Part shown: positions 57,085-64,000 of the stretch, piece after piece | How positions within the stretch are numbered: position 1 is the first letter of the stretch | Layout: each line of letters starts with the position of its first letter | NCBI RefSeq assembly: GCF_014138435.1 | Contig: NZ_JACJIM010000003.1 | Span: 62,001-126,000, forward strand | Source of the DNA: Methylobacterium fujisawaense | GTDB taxonomy: Bacteria > Pseudomonadota > Alphaproteobacteria > Rhizobiales > Beijerinckiaceae | Length of the DNA: 64,000 bases | Direction of reading: 5' to 3' | Position numbers and translations under genes: made by a program | Notes under the pieces: model-generated | Told to the model about the DNA's origin: nothing | The model's database searches: none | The model's input: only the letters and a program-made list of their open reading frames with translations

Positions 57085-57606
57085 TCAGAGGATGCCGGAG
57101 CGGAGCACCCGCTGGATCGCGTGGATGACGGCTCCGAAACGGGCCTCGATCAGGTCGCGGGGCACTTCGGCATCGTGCTGGATCGCCAGGGGATGCGTGA
57201 AGCGGTAGCTCGCGTCGAAGATGTAGGCGATCGCCCGCTCCCGATCGCGAGCCGAGAAGATCCCGGACGTGATCCCCTCTTCGACCACCCGCTCCACGAG
57301 ACTGCGCAGGCGGACGCGATGCCGCCGGGCGATCGGCCGGGCCGACACGGTGGCGTCGAGATGGACCGCGAACAGGTTCGGTTCGTCGAACAGGGCGTCC
57401 CGCTGGACCGTCGCGAGGGCTGTCAGCAGGCGCTCGATCTTGTCGTCGGCGGGATCGGGCGCGTCGGCGATGCCGGCGAGCCGGGCTTCGACCTCGCGCA
57501 GCCAGCGCCCCGCCACCGCGTCGAGGAGCGCGTCCTTCGACGGGAAGTAACGGTACACGTTGGCGTGCGTCATGCCGGCCTCAGCGGCAACGGCCACAAC
57601 CGTCAC
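57085..57606 (-). CDS. TetR-family regulator with uncertain start
   Basis: From the GTG at 57606 this is 173 residues and begins TVVAVAAEAGMTHANVYRYFPSKDAL, the second half of a TetR helix-turn-helix. The frame stays open upstream to 57846, and its translation there supplies the missing first helix (VRLLGIATEHLSRLGPKR). No ATG, GTG or TTG occurs in that upstream part. The real protein therefore probably starts at a rare codon, or the gene has a start-codon or frame lesion. The C-terminal domain has the usual ligand-domain helices. Target unknown. Confidence 0.8.
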   Translation of the reverse strand: MTVVAVAAEAGMTHANVYRYFPSKDALLDAVAGRWLREVEARLAGIADAPDPADDKIERLLTALATVQRDALFDEPNLFAVHLDATVSARPIARRHRVRLRSLVERVVEEGITSGIFSARDRERAIAYIFDASYRFTHPLAIQHDAEVPRDLIEARFGAVIHAIQRVLRSGIL

Positions 57607-57996
57607 GCGCTTGGGGCCGAGCCGCGACAGATGCTCGGTGGCGATGCCGAGCAGCCGGACGTCGGCCGCAACCGGCGCCCGCGGGCGCGCAGGACTGGCC
57701 GCGTCACCATTTTCGCGGAGTGCGTCGGCGACGGAAATCTTGGGCTTGGCGCTGAGCGCCTCCTCCTTGGACCCGTCGGACTCTGGCTTGAGGAAAGGCA
57801 GCGGCAGGCGGGAAGTGGACAGGTGGTAGGGCGAGACGGACCCCCATCATACCGGCTGAAGCGTCCCGGCGCTTCGCGTTGACGTTACGGCTTCCCCCCG
57901 GGAGCCCGGTTACCTGAGCGGATTAGGACCGCTTAAACATCCCTATGTGTCAGTTTGCCTTGAGAAGGCAACAAATTTTTCTCGTTATCACCTGCG
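57607..57996. other. Region between the TetR-type and gloB genes
   Basis: The part 57607-57846 probably encodes the regulator's N-terminus (open frame without a usual start). An AAGGAGGAGG stretch is read within it. The part 57847-57996 is gene-free and holds a 7-bp hairpin (57955-57971) followed by a T-run on the plus strand. Confidence 0.5.
57955..57980 (+). terminator. Terminator-like hairpin with T-run, no plus-strand gene upstream
   Basis: A 7-bp perfect stem (57955-57961 with 57965-57971) is followed by CAAATTTTTC on the plus strand. Both flanking genes are on the minus strand, so any transcript it ends would be antisense; on the minus strand it could cap the 3' end of gloB mRNA. Confidence 0.45.
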
Positions 57997-58773
57997 TTAA
58001 AAGCGGTTCTTCCACGCTCGCAAGGCGACGAACACCGCCTCGGGATCGCTTTCCGGCGGTAGGTCGACGGACCGGGCCAGGGCCGGCTGTCCACTGCGCA
58101 GGAACGGGTTGGTCGCCCGTTCCGCGCCCATGGTCGAGGGGATCAGGAAGCGGCCTTCCGCCTTGGCGCGCTCGGCCTCGGCGAAGCGCGCCTTCAGGTC
58201 CGGATTGTCCGGATCGGCCGCCAGGGCGAAGCGTGCGTTGGAGAGTACGTAGTCGTGGCCGCTGAACACCTGCGTCGCGTCGGGCAGATCGTCGAAGCGC
58301 CGCAGGGAGCGGTACAGGGTCTCGGGCGGGCTCTCCATCACCCGACCGCAGCCGAGGGTGAACAGGGTGTCCCCGGCGCAGACGAGGCCGGCCTCGGCGA
58401 ACCAGTAGGTCACATGGTCGGCGCAGTGGCCCGGCGTCTCCCAGACCTGGGCTTCCAGGCGGCCGATCGCGACGGTGTCGCCCTCTCGCACCGTCACGTC
58501 CACCTGCGGAACCGCGTCCCCGGCCTTGGCGGGGGCGACCACCCGGGCCCCGGTCGCCTGCTTCACCGCCGGGATGCCCTCGACATGGTCGCCGTGCCGG
58601 TGCGTGACGAGGATGTCGGTCAAGCGCCAGCCGGTCTCGTCGAGGGCCTTCAGGACCGGCCCGGCCTCTGGGACGTCGATCGCCGCGCAGGCGCCGGTCG
58701 CCGGATCGCGGATGAGCACGCCGATATTGTCGCTGCGGCAGAGGAAGGTGCGAATCTCGGTCTCGGCGGCCAT
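57997..58773 (-). CDS. gloB: Hydroxyacylglutathione hydrolase (glyoxalase II)
   Basis: This 258-residue metallo-beta-lactamase-fold enzyme hydrolyses S-lactoylglutathione. The metal motif THRHGDHVEG is at about residue 57, followed by a His in TPGHCADHVTYW, the Asp in LVCAGDTLFTLGCGR and the late His in VFSGHDYVLSN. The C-terminal glutathione-binding helix pair with Arg/Lys is present. It is divergent from a methyltransferase gene; the gloB-methyltransferase pair is common in Rhizobiales. Confidence 0.95.
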   Translation of the reverse strand: MAAETEIRTFLCRSDNIGVLIRDPATGACAAIDVPEAGPVLKALDETGWRLTDILVTHRHGDHVEGIPAVKQATGARVVAPAKAGDAVPQVDVTVREGDTVAIGRLEAQVWETPGHCADHVTYWFAEAGLVCAGDTLFTLGCGRVMESPPETLYRSLRRFDDLPDATQVFSGHDYVLSNARFALAADPDNPDLKARFAEAERAKAEGRFLIPSTMGAERATNPFLRSGQPALARSVDLPPESDPEAVFVALRAWKNRF

Positions 58774-58921
58774 CGGACGGGGTCTCCCAGGAACGCGAAG
58801 GGGCGCGAAATCTGTTGCCGTGAACAGGTGATGGTCCCGCCGGGTTCCTCCGACGCTTGCCGCGCGGCGCGCGGCTCACCATTGAGTACAACGACCGTTC
58901 CGATCGCGATCTTCTGTTCCC

Positions 58922-59656
58922 ATGCGTCTCGACGTCAACGGCTTGCGGGCCTTCTACGCCAGCCCTCTGGGCCGCACGACGCATCGTGTGGTCGGCCGCG
59001 CGCTCCACGATTTCCTCGGCTCGGTCTCGGGGCTGCGCGTCCTCGGGATCGGCTACGCGACGCCCTATCTCGGGCCGGTCCACTATATCGCCGAGCGCAC
59101 GCTCGCCTTCATGCCGGCCACGCAGGGCGTGGTGAACTGGCCGAGCACCGGGCGTTCCTGCGCGGCTTTGGCCGATCCCACCATGATGCCGCTGCCCGAG
59201 GCCGCCATCGACCGGGTCATCCTGGTCCACGCCCTCGAATCGGTGGAGAGCCCGACAGAGCTGCTGCAGGAGGTCTGGCGGACCCTCACCCCGGGCGGCC
59301 GCATGATCCTGGTGGTGCCCAACCGCCGGGGCGTCTGGGCGCGCCGGGAGGCGACGCCCTTCGGTCACGGCCAGCCCTACAGCCGCTCGCAGCTCGGACG
59401 GCTGATGCGGGATACGCTGTTCTCGCCGGTGAGCTGGGCCGAGACCCTGTACATGCCGCCGGCACGCTCGCGCCTGATGCTGCGCACCGGACCCGCCTGG
59501 GAGTGGCTCGGCACCAGCCTGTCCCTGCCCTTCGCGGGCCTGCACGTGGTCGACGCGACGAAGCAGCTGTACCGGCCCGTCGCCGTGCAGCAGGTGCGGC
59601 GCGCCCGCCGTCTCGCGCCGGCCCGTGTGCTGGTGCCGGCCCCCTCCCCGGGCTGA
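58922..59656 (+). CDS. Methyltransferase-domain protein adjacent to gloB
   Basis: This 244-residue protein has a methyltransferase-type core: LRVLGIGYATPYLGP in the motif I position, LPEAAIDRVILVHALESVESPTELLQEVWRTLTPGGRMILVVPNRRG in parts covering motifs II-III. Motif I is weak (GIGYATPY instead of GxGxG), so SAM binding is probable but not certain. The fold is SAM-dependent class I by pattern. Substrate unknown. It may share a promoter region with gloB. Confidence 0.85.
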   Translation: MRLDVNGLRAFYASPLGRTTHRVVGRALHDFLGSVSGLRVLGIGYATPYLGPVHYIAERTLAFMPATQGVVNWPSTGRSCAALADPTMMPLPEAAIDRVILVHALESVESPTELLQEVWRTLTPGGRMILVVPNRRGVWARREATPFGHGQPYSRSQLGRLMRDTLFSPVSWAETLYMPPARSRLMLRTGPAWEWLGTSLSLPFAGLHVVDATKQLYRPVAVQQVRRARRLAPARVLVPAPSPG

Positions 59657-59723
59657 TCCGGATGCGCGATCCCCATCCACGGCGGTCGATGGTCCAGGAC
59701 AGCGTGCGATCCGGTTGGACCCG

Positions 59724-60437
59724 ATGAGCCTCGACCTCACCACCCAGCAGTTCCTGCTCGCCCTGTCGGCCCTGTTCTCGATCGTGAACCCGATTGGGGG
59801 TGCGTTCATCTTCGCGCAGGTGACGAGCGCCTTCAGCCACGCCGAGCGCGTGCTGCTGTCGCGGCGGATCGGCGGTTACGCCGCCCTGGTGATGCTCGGC
59901 GCCCTCTGGGCGGGCACGCCGATCCTCAATTTCTTCGGCGTGACGCTGGGGGCGCTGCGCATCGCCGGCGGCCTCGTGGTCATGTCGTCGGCCTGGACGC
60001 AGCTGAACCGGCCGGAGGCGCGGGAGGCGCGCAAGCAGGCCGAGGCCTCGGGCTCGGCGGGCCGCGGCGCCGTCTCGACAGAGCCGCAGGGCGATCCGGC
60101 ACCGGGCCCCCTCTCCGACATCGCCTTCTTCCCCCTGACGCTGCCGTTCACCACGGGACCGGGGACGATCGCGGTTGCCATCACCCTGGGGGCGAACCGG
60201 CCGACGGCCTATGCGGAGCGGTTCAGCTTCTACATCGGCGTCACGCTGGCAGCCCTCGCGGTCGCCGCCACGGTCGCCGTGCTCTACGCCTCCGCCGACC
60301 GGGTGGTGGCGTTCATAGGCCCGGCCCGCGCCCGGGTGATGGGCCGCCTCTTCGCCTTCCTGCTGCTGTGCGTTGGCACGCAGATCCTGGTGAACGGCCT
60401 CCTGGACGTGTTCGCCCCCCTCGCTGCGGCCCGCTGA
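59724..60437 (+). CDS. MarC-family integral membrane protein
   Basis: This 237-residue protein has six transmembrane helices with the MarC pattern: LALSALFSIVNPIGGAFIF, GAPRIAGGLVV-like GALRIAGGLVVM, DIAFFPLTLPFTTGPGTIAVAITLGA in parts, and the C-terminal RLFAFLLLCVGTQILVNGLLD. A hydrophilic loop of about 35 residues (RPEAREARKQAE) separates the two halves. The family has been named for multiple antibiotic resistance, but its transport role is unproven. The ATG at 59724 starts the conserved SLDLTTQQFLLALSALFS. Confidence 0.93.
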   Translation: MSLDLTTQQFLLALSALFSIVNPIGGAFIFAQVTSAFSHAERVLLSRRIGGYAALVMLGALWAGTPILNFFGVTLGALRIAGGLVVMSSAWTQLNRPEAREARKQAEASGSAGRGAVSTEPQGDPAPGPLSDIAFFPLTLPFTTGPGTIAVAITLGANRPTAYAERFSFYIGVTLAALAVAATVAVLYASADRVVAFIGPARARVMGRLFAFLLLCVGTQILVNGLLDVFAPLAAAR

Positions 60438-60593
60438 CGTCCGCGCGCGCACCCGTCATTCGCGAAGTGCTGAGGGCCGCCCCGGATCGGATCGTTTCGA
60501 CGGGCCTTTCCCGTCACATGCCGGATATGCGGAGGGGCTCGCTATCCGTCCGGACGAATCTGCCGAATTGAGGATTATGTCTGCCGTATATCG

Positions 60594-60616
60594 ATGAGTA
60601 TAAGAAAATTACTCAT
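60594..60616. repeat. Inverted repeat in AT-rich island
   Basis: ATGAGTA (60594-60600) and TACTCAT (60610-60616) form a perfect 7-bp dyad with an AT-rich 9-bp spacer. Flanking CGAT/ATCG adds partial extra symmetry. Confidence 0.55.
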
Positions 60617-60635
60617 TTAATCGACGATTAGTGCG

Positions 60636-60663
60636 TTGTGATCAAATATAAAAGTTTTTTAAT
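60636..60663 (+). promoter_or_regulatory. Promoter-like -35/-10 in AT-rich island
   Basis: TTGTGA (60636-60641) and TTTAAT (60658-60663) are spaced by 16 bp and match the housekeeping consensus at 4 and 5 of 6 positions. It points toward the ParA-like gene but would give a leader of about 450 nt. Confidence 0.4.
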
Positions 60664-61120
60664 GATCGCACGTTAGACGGAGATTTAAGAGTAAAACTGA
60701 TAAGACCTGGCTTGCGTTGTTTCCTGTGGCGCGCCAGATCTTTCCAGAACTCGGCTGCGGCGAAGCGAAAGCTTCCGGGTCCAACCGTCGAAGAAAGAGA
60801 TCCAGGAACGGAGTGCCTACCGTGGCGACGGACGCCAATCCGAGACGCCTATCGCCGGGGGGACGCGAAGGGACGGCGCACGCGACCGCGCTCGGCCCAG
60901 GCCAGCGTCACCGGTGGGGCTCCCCGCCCCCGTCGGCACCGGCATGATCGGATCCTTCCCTCACGAAGGCCCGAGAGCCCTTTGCGCGATCGCGCCGTCG
61001 GGAGCCCGCACCGCGTCCCCGGAGCGCCCGTGCGGGCTGGTCCCGTGACCCCCGAATGCCCGCAGACCCGGTGCCGCGCGTGCCGAGGCCGTCCTGCATG
61101 AATCAGCAAGGAGACAGCGC

Positions 61121-61954
61121 ATGACCGACACGTCCCAGAGTAAAGTTCCGGCCTGGTACAGCCCGGACGAGATCCAGGACATCCAGCGCGATCTTCTGGG
61201 CTCTGCCGCGAAGGTTCTCGTCCTCTGCCTCGGCGGCAAGGGCGGCGTCGGCAAGACCACCATCGCCCTTCAGGTGGCCGATCTCTGTGCGGAGGCGGGT
61301 CCGGTGCTGGCGATCGACACCGATCCGGCCAACCGGCATTTCCACACCGCGCTCATGCAGGAGACCAACCCCGGCAGCGACAATTTCGTGGCGCGCAGGT
61401 CCGGAATCACCGGCTTCCGGCAGCGCCTGCGTGCCGAAGACAGCACGGGGCGCGTCGACCCGACCCTGTGCCAAGACCTGATCGAACGGGTCATCGAGAC
61501 CCCCGAACGCTTCATCGTGGTCGACTTCCCGGCCGGCGATACCGAGACGACGCGCCGCTGTGCCGAGATCATCGTGGAGAGCTGCCGGGAGGCGAATATC
61601 CGCCTCGCTGTGGTCGTCGCGGCCGGCGCGGTCGATCCCACCGCCCTGGAGGTCCTCAGGGAACTCCGGCCCATGCTGATCGAGTGCGATCGGGCGATCC
61701 TGGCCAAGAACACCGCCCAGGCGACGAATTTCGATTATCTCGAATCGTCCGATCTCGTGCGCTCCCTGCGCAAGCAGTCGAACTTCCGCGTCATCGAGGT
61801 GGAGCGGATCGGCGAGCGGCTGATCGAGGCCCTGCGGGTCCAGCACATGACCTGGCAGGCCCTGGCGAACAGCGCGCCGATGCGCCTTCGGGTCGAGGGC
61901 CGCCGCCTGCGGCGCAACTTCCACACGGCGTGGCGGGATGCCCTTCGGCCGTGA
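61121..61954 (+). CDS. ParA/MinD-like P-loop ATPase
   Basis: This 277-residue protein has the deviant Walker A motif KGGVGKTT (residues 40-47, with the signature Lys40), a switch-I-like AIDTDPANRHFH and a Walker-B-like IVVDFPAGDTET. It lacks the MinD membrane-targeting tail and lacks an N-terminal helix-turn-helix as in plasmid ParA. Its stop overlaps the next gene's GTG (GTGA), tying it to a small membrane protein. The arrangement resembles the TraL-TraM pair of IncP conjugation regions, but no other transfer genes are present. Its role may be in positioning or assembling a membrane complex. Confidence 0.85.
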   Translation: MTDTSQSKVPAWYSPDEIQDIQRDLLGSAAKVLVLCLGGKGGVGKTTIALQVADLCAEAGPVLAIDTDPANRHFHTALMQETNPGSDNFVARRSGITGFRQRLRAEDSTGRVDPTLCQDLIERVIETPERFIVVDFPAGDTETTRRCAEIIVESCREANIRLAVVVAAGAVDPTALEVLRELRPMLIECDRAILAKNTAQATNFDYLESSDLVRSLRKQSNFRVIEVERIGERLIEALRVQHMTWQALANSAPMRLRVEGRRLRRNFHTAWRDALRP

Positions 61955-62394
61955 CCAACCTCGAGCGGTTCTACCGGTCGGTCCATGGCCGCGATCTGCA
62001 GCCCTGGGAGCGCCAGCTCGCCGTGCGGATCGCGGCCGCCCTCAACACCACGACGGACGACGACTTCGTCGTCCACCTGCTGCTCGTGTACATGTCCACC
62101 AACGCCATCACCAACATGTACAACGAGCTGGTGGCGGCGCGGAATCGTCTGGCCGAAGACAACCAGGATCTGATCCGGGCGCTGACGGGCGACCTGCGCC
62201 GCAACAGATTGATGAGCTACGTGCTGCTCGGTGTGGCAGCCCTCGGCGTCCTCGTGAGCGCCGGGATCCTCGGCACCGTCCTCAGCCTGTCGCACGGGTC
62301 CGCGGCCAGCGCGACGCGGATCGCCGCCGCGCTGGAGGTCTGCGGGCAGCGCGGCGCCGCCGACACACCGCGCGGGTTCGGGATCGGCCGCTGA
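61951..62394 (+). CDS. Small single-span membrane protein coupled to the ParA-like ATPase
   Basis: This 147-residue protein starts with GTG, overlapping the ATPase stop. Residues 1-85 are helical and soluble with FYRSVHGRDLQPWERQLAVRIAAALN and DDDFVVHLLLVYMSTNAITNMYNEL in parts. A transmembrane helix spans about 88-113 (YVLLGVAALGVLVSAGILGTV), and a short tail with one Cys ends the protein. It resembles TraM-like partners of TraL ATPases, a resemblance I hold only loosely. It may recruit the ATPase to the membrane. Unknown function. Confidence 0.78.
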   Translation: MTNLERFYRSVHGRDLQPWERQLAVRIAAALNTTTDDDFVVHLLLVYMSTNAITNMYNELVAARNRLAEDNQDLIRALTGDLRRNRLMSYVLLGVAALGVLVSAGILGTVLSLSHGSAASATRIAAALEVCGQRGAADTPRGFGIGR

Positions 62395-62458
62395 TCCAGA
62401 CGCATCCGGATTCCACTGCGGCGCCCGGTGCTGCGCCGGCAGCCAGGATTGCGTAAGC

Positions 62459-64000
62459 CTATTCGAGCCGGACAGACACGCTGTCGCTGGCGCCGGTCGC
62501 ATCCAGGACCGAGATCCGGGCGAAGCCTGCGCCCCCCGGCACCCATTCTGCCCGCCGTCGCGGCGTCTGAATGACCGGCTGACCATCGACCAGCCAGGTG
62601 AGCGGTGGCACCCCGCCCAGGGCCTTCAAGGCGAGGCCCGGACCGCCATCCGCCGCGCCGTGGGCGTCCGCGTCGAGGCCGAGATCGATCCGCGCCCCGT
62701 CCGGCGGATACGCGATCCGCAGCGCCGGGCCCGCCGTCTCGGCCGCCTCGCGGCGCAGGTGCTGCAGCGGCGGCGGCAGGCGCCCCGTCCCAACGACCAG
62801 CGCATCCCGCGGCTGCGGGACCGGCTCGGGCTCGATCCCGAGGCGCGCGAAGGCGTCGAACAGGAGCGGCGCCGCGACCGTCCGGCCCACGAGCCCCGGC
62901 ACCGCGGCGCCGTCCGGCCGACCGGCCCAGACGACGACCGTGACGTGACGGTCGAAGCCCGCCGCCCAGGCGTCGCGGTACCCGTAGGAGGTGCCGGTCT
63001 TGTAGGCGATGCGATTGGGCAGGGCGTTCTCCGGCGGCGGTGTCCCGCGCAGGATGTCGGCGACGTACCAGGCGGCCACGGGCTCCGCGACGCGGTGCCG
63101 GGATTCGGCCGCGACCCCGTCGGCGCGGCGCAGCAGGTCTGGAACCGCGCCGCCGCGGGCGAGCCCGGCATAGAGACGGGCGAGATCGGTGAGCGTGATT
63201 CCGAGCCCGCCCAGTGCGACCGGCAACCCCGGCGCGGCCTCTCGGGGGAGCTGAATCCCGGCCCCGGCGGCGCGCAGCCGGGCGATGAAGCGGGCGGGCC
63301 CCACCGCGTCCATCAATTCGACCGCCGGCACGTTGAGCGAAAGCTGCAGGGCCCGGCGGGCCGTCACCGTGCCCTGGAAGGTCAGGTCGAAATTCTCCGG
63401 GGCGTAGCTTGCCGAGAAGCGGGCGGGCCGGTCTTCCAGCAGCGTCTCGGGATGCGCGAGGCCGTCCGCGAAGGCCATGGCGTAGACGAACGGCTTCAGC
63501 GCCGAGCCGGGGGAGCGCACCGCCAGGGTCATATCGATGGCGCCGCGCCGGGACGGGTCGAGGTAGCCGGCGCTGCCCACCTGGGCGAGCACCCGCCCGT
63601 CACGATTGTCGAGGACGAGGATCGCGGCCGAGAGGTCCGGCCCGGCGGCGGCTGCGCGCTCGGCCGCCAGCGCTTCCAGTCTCTCCTGCAGGCGGCCGTC
63701 GATGGCAAGGCGGATCGTTGCAGCCTCCGGGTCGGCCGCGACCGCCTCCTCGGCGGCATGCGCCGCGAGCATCGGGAACGGCCGGCGCGCCGTCGGCACC
63801 GGCTCGGCCCGGGCGGCCTCGGCCTCGGCCGCGGTGAGGATGCCGCGGGCCTGCGCGACGGCTAGGACCCGATCGCGGGCGGCGCGGGCGCGGTCCGCGA
63901 ACCGGTCCGGGCGGCGGGTCTCGGGCGATTGCGGCAGGGCGACGAGGAGAGCCGCCTGCGCCGCGGTCAGCCGCACCGGCTCCCGCCCGAAATACGCGAT
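62459..64000 (-). CDS. pbpC: Penicillin-binding protein 1C (C-terminal part; gene continues past window)
   Basis: The open frame runs to the window edge and continues upstream; the last codons before the frame (AYFGREPVRLTAAQAALLVALPQSP in parts) match the end of the glycosyltransferase domain. The transpeptidase domain follows, with the SxxK motif in RSPGSALKPF, SxN in LSLNVP and KTG in YKTGTS. A BiPBP-type C-terminal beta domain occupies the last 90 residues. PBP1C is a bifunctional peptidoglycan synthase of accessory role. The 3' end is 65 bp from the converging small membrane gene. Confidence 0.95.
   Translation of the reverse strand: MAYFGREPVRLTAAQAALLVALPQSPETRRPDRFADRARAARDRVLAVAQARGILTAAEAEAARAEPVPTARRPFPMLAAHAAEEAVAADPEAATIRLAIDGRLQERLEALAAERAAAAGPDLSAAILVLDNRDGRVLAQVGSAGYLDPSRRGAIDMTLAVRSPGSALKPFVYAMAFADGLAHPETLLEDRPARFSASYAPENFDLTFQGTVTARRALQLSLNVPAVELMDAVGPARFIARLRAAGAGIQLPREAAPGLPVALGGLGITLTDLARLYAGLARGGAVPDLLRRADGVAAESRHRVAEPVAAWYVADILRGTPPPENALPNRIAYKTGTSYGYRDAWAAGFDRHVTVVVWAGRPDGAAVPGLVGRTVAAPLLFDAFARLGIEPEPVPQPRDALVVGTGRLPPPLQHLRREAAETAGPALRIAYPPDGARIDLGLDADAHGAADGGPGLALKALGGVPPLTWLVDGQPVIQTPRRRAEWVPGGAGFARISVLDATGASDSVSVRLE

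Larger units (their letters stand above)
60438..61120. other. Long gap with an AT-rich island before the ParA-like gene
   Basis: About 680 bp. A stretch near 60565-60715 is clearly AT-rich in a GC-rich genome. Elsewhere the gap is GC-rich and shows only unconvincing frames. The island holds dyads and a promoter-like pair. Confidence 0.6.

Noticed and set aside
60712..61101. A 129-residue Arg-rich frame before the ParA-like gene
   Set aside because: Composition is that of random GC-rich DNA, with no motif.

Overview
This is a very GC-rich bacterial chromosome segment, most likely from Methylobacterium/Methylorubrum (Alphaproteobacteria, Rhizobiales). The pointers are a HisA/HisF-related protein of the kind found in methanopterin-using methylotrophs, a rhizobial rkp-type capsule locus with its large multidomain synthase, the order mdh-sucC-sucD-sucA-odhB-lpdA, and a CtrA-type TTAA-N7-TTAA box before a flagellar gene. 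The genus is an inference; no rRNA is present.

Layout. 1-9.6 kb is mixed housekeeping: HisA-like protein, leuD, an O-methyltransferase facing a TetR regulator, an AhpD-like protein, an MltB-type transglycosylase coupled to a RidA protein, a chemoreceptor, rplS, a pyrimidine 5'-nucleotidase and argB. 9.9-28.6 kb is a capsule/K-antigen locus: UDP-glucose dehydrogenase (rkpK-like), a 2,480-residue KS-AT-DH-(degenerate MT)-ER-KR-ACP synthase (rkpA-like), a PLP alpha-oxoamine synthase (rkpG-like), an outer-membrane export lipoprotein, an LtaS-type sulfatase-fold membrane enzyme (rkpI-like), KpsC-like and KpsS-like Kdo transferases, an SDR (rkpH-like) and a coupled formyltransferase. The likely logic is that the synthase, oxoamine synthase and SDR make an amino-alcohol lipid, the KpsC/KpsS-like enzymes build a Kdo linker, and the Wza/KpsD-like protein exports the chain.

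28.6-45.2 kb holds flgC, an amino-acid permease, a coupled pair of unknown membrane proteins, rpsO-pnp, small stress membrane proteins, ridA coupled to an orphan polyamine-type binding protein, an ankyrin protein, DUF3597, an SF2 helicase, tRNA-Tyr, ruvC and a Xer recombinase. 45.3-46.2 kb encodes a double-receiver protein whose two domains have complementary defects. 46.4-56.7 kb is a reverse-strand TCA-cycle block (mdh, sucC, sucD, sucA, YciI, odhB, SDR, lpdA). 57.0-64 kb has a TetR regulator without a usual start codon, gloB, a methyltransferase, a MarC protein, an AT-rich island, a ParA-like ATPase coupled to a small membrane protein, and the C-terminal part of pbpC.

I see no insertion sequence, prophage, CRISPR array or rRNA. 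Most long antisense reading frames are by-products of the high GC content. The most promising leads are the capsule lipid branch with its formyltransferase, and the ParA-like/membrane-protein pair beside the AT-rich island.
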